Assembly (NCBI GenBank): GCA_003175915.1
Contig: PSRH01000198.1
Location: 1 to 6,315 of the forward strand
From: Candidatus Melainabacteria bacterium
GTDB lineage: Bacteria > Cyanobacteriota > Vampirovibrionia > Obscuribacterales > Obscuribacteraceae
Length of the DNA: 6,315 nucleotides
Direction: 5' to 3'
The translations under genes and the position numbers were made by a program. The notes beneath the pieces were generated by a model, which saw nothing but the letters and a program-made list of their open reading frames with translations, was not told the DNA's origin and searched no databases. Of this stretch, positions 5,152 through 6,315 are shown piece by piece (position 1 is the first letter of the stretch; each line of letters starts with the position of its first letter).

Positions 5152-6315
5152 TTAAGTAGTCCCGATATCACCTTTGCCGGTCAAAGCGCGAAATACAACG
5201 GGCATAAAAACCAGCGTAAAGATAGTGGATAGAGAAAGACCACCGATAACTGCGATGGCAAGCGGTTTCTGCAATTCGGCACCGGCACCGAATCCCAATG
5301 CCAGCGGCAGTAGCCCCAATATGGTGCAAAGTGTCGTCATGATGATTGGCCGCATCCGGATACTGCCTGCCTGAATAAGCGCTTCATCCACACTGAGCCC
5401 GCGATCAATCAAGCGATTGGTGAAATCGATCAATATAATGCCGTTTTTGACAACCAGCCCTACTAGCAAAATGATGCCCATGAATGAAGATACGTTCATA
5501 GTAGTTTTGGTAAGCCAGAGCCCAAGGACAACGCCAAACAAGGACAGCGGTATTGCGGTAAAAATAGTAACAGGCTGCACCCAGGAACGAAACTGGACGA
5601 CGAGAACGAAATAGACAAGCACAATGCCGAGAGCCATGATCAAAAGCAACTGAGCGAATGCTTGCTGTTGACTGGCGTAAGTGCCGCCCAATATAAAGGT
5701 ATAGCCCGCTGGTGGGGCAATGCCAGCAAGTTTTGCCTGAATATCTTTAATCACAGAGCCCAGATCGCGTCCCTCAACGTTCCCATTCACTGCGATGTAG
5801 CGACGCTGATTCTCTCTTGTGATAGCACCCTCTCCTGGAAGCATTGAGATATCCGCCACCGCTTTCAGTGGCAAAATACTTCCTACACCGGCAGTGGCCA
5901 CAATGGGAATTTGAGACAATTTGCTCGGATTGGTTCGCAGAGCATCGTTAAGACGAACGCGCACATCAACAAGCCGATCGTTCACACGAACCTGTGTGGC
6001 AATGCTGCCTTGCAAAGCATCCTGCACCTGCGCCAGTACGTCTTGCGTCGTTAGTCCAAGACGCCCGGCTTCCGCCGGGTCCACTTTAATGCTTAACTGG
6101 GGAGCGCCAGCTGCTCCGCTAACAATCAAATCGACGAGACCGGGTATCTTTTCGATCGCGTCATTGATTTGTTCGCCGATTTGTCGCAGCACGGTCAGTT
6201 CGTCGCCAAATATTTTTATCGAGATCGTACTTTCGACGCCAGATAAATCGTTGAGCTCATCTTGAAGAATCTGATGGAAATCGATGTCCGCGTTTGGCAG
6301 CAATGCTTGCGCCCG
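5152..6315 (-). CDS. RND efflux pump, CzcA/CusA-like (C-terminal part, cut by window edge)
   Basis: The frame is open to the right edge: 387 codons plus stop are present, against roughly 1020-1050 residues for the full family (ACR_tran, PF00873). The first Leu codon at 6303 is internal, not a start. Numbered from it, residues 20-215 form the second large periplasmic domain, including IKIFGDELTVLRQI (29-42), as in heavy-metal RND proteins, and RENQRRYIAVNGNVEGRDL (163-181), also CzcA/CusA-like. Helices follow at about 216-236, 243-264, 272-295, 318-337 and 347-372. MRPIIMTT (317-324) and PLAIAVIGGLSLST (347-360) are standard landmarks. The trimeric pump would use the proton gradient and work with a periplasmic adaptor and an outer-membrane channel, expected in the genes upstream, beyond 6315. 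The helix-4 residues that distinguish metal from drug pumps lie outside the window, so metal export is likely but not proven. Confidence 0.95.
   Translation of the reverse strand, partial: RAQALLPNADIDFHQILQDELNDLSGVESTISIKIFGDELTVLRQIGEQINDAIEKIPGLVDLIVSGAAGAPQLSIKVDPAEAGRLGLTTQDVLAQVQDALQGSIATQVRVNDRLVDVRVRLNDALRTNPSKLSQIPIVATAGVGSILPLKAVADISMLPGEGAITRENQRRYIAVNGNVEGRDLGSVIKDIQAKLAGIAPPAGYTFILGGTYASQQQAFAQLLLIMALGIVLVYFVLVVQFRSWVQPVTIFTAIPLSLFGVVLGLWLTKTTMNVSSFMGIILLVGLVVKNGIILIDFTNRLIDRGLSVDEALIQAGSIRMRPIIMTTLCTILGLLPLALGFGAGAELQKPLAIAVIGGLSLSTIFTLVFMPVVFRALTGKGDIGTT

Noticed and set aside
5921..6265. 114-codon open frame on + opposite the RND pump gene
   Set aside because: Same situation: low-complexity Ser/Arg/Thr-rich product antisense to a well-supported pump gene.

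Overview
The window is an ordinary-looking stretch of bacterial chromosome of intermediate GC. One gene lies on the + strand and four on the - strand. The HME-type RND efflux pump implies a diderm (Gram-negative-type) cell, and clear Shine-Dalgarno sequences precede two of the genes. No rRNA, tRNA, CRISPR array, transposase or phage gene was found. The lineage cannot be fixed from this sequence.

Layout, left to right. Positions 1-299 hold no intact gene: a weak terminator-like element (33-68), then a decayed - strand relic of the 3' end of a cation/proton antiporter gene (163-254), and no convincing promoter. A cytoplasmic serine hydrolase of the beta-lactamase/penicillin-binding-protein fold follows on + (300-1748). 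It converges on an intact - strand CPA-type Na+(K+)/H+ antiporter (1807-3093). The tail of that antiporter gene is the near-identical partner of the relic, so the hydrolase sits between two direct repeats of about 59 bp.

Upstream of the antiporter on the same strand is a gene for a small secreted, serine-rich, basic protein of unknown function (3255-3707). Its 5' leader of roughly 170 nt looks structured: a candidate promoter (3888-3914), a strong two-part hairpin (3838-3870), a 14-codon ORF with a very good ribosome binding site (3740-3784) and a short hairpin that could mask the main ribosome binding site. Next comes a zinc-free MDR-family NAD(P)-dependent oxidoreductase (3972-4943), with a 14-bp-period direct repeat over a weak candidate promoter. 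The right edge cuts the gene of a CzcA/CusA-like RND pump (C-terminal 387 residues, 5152-6315).

The - strand genes could respond loosely to envelope, ion or redox stress (metal efflux, quinone/aldehyde reduction, ion homeostasis, secreted protein). The gaps of about 160 to 265 bp between them argue against one tight operon, and no shared pathway is evident. The points most worth a second look are the antiporter-tail duplication around the hydrolase, the structured leader with its mini-ORF before the unknown secreted protein, and the antiporter's odd start region and SD (not ND) ion-site motif.
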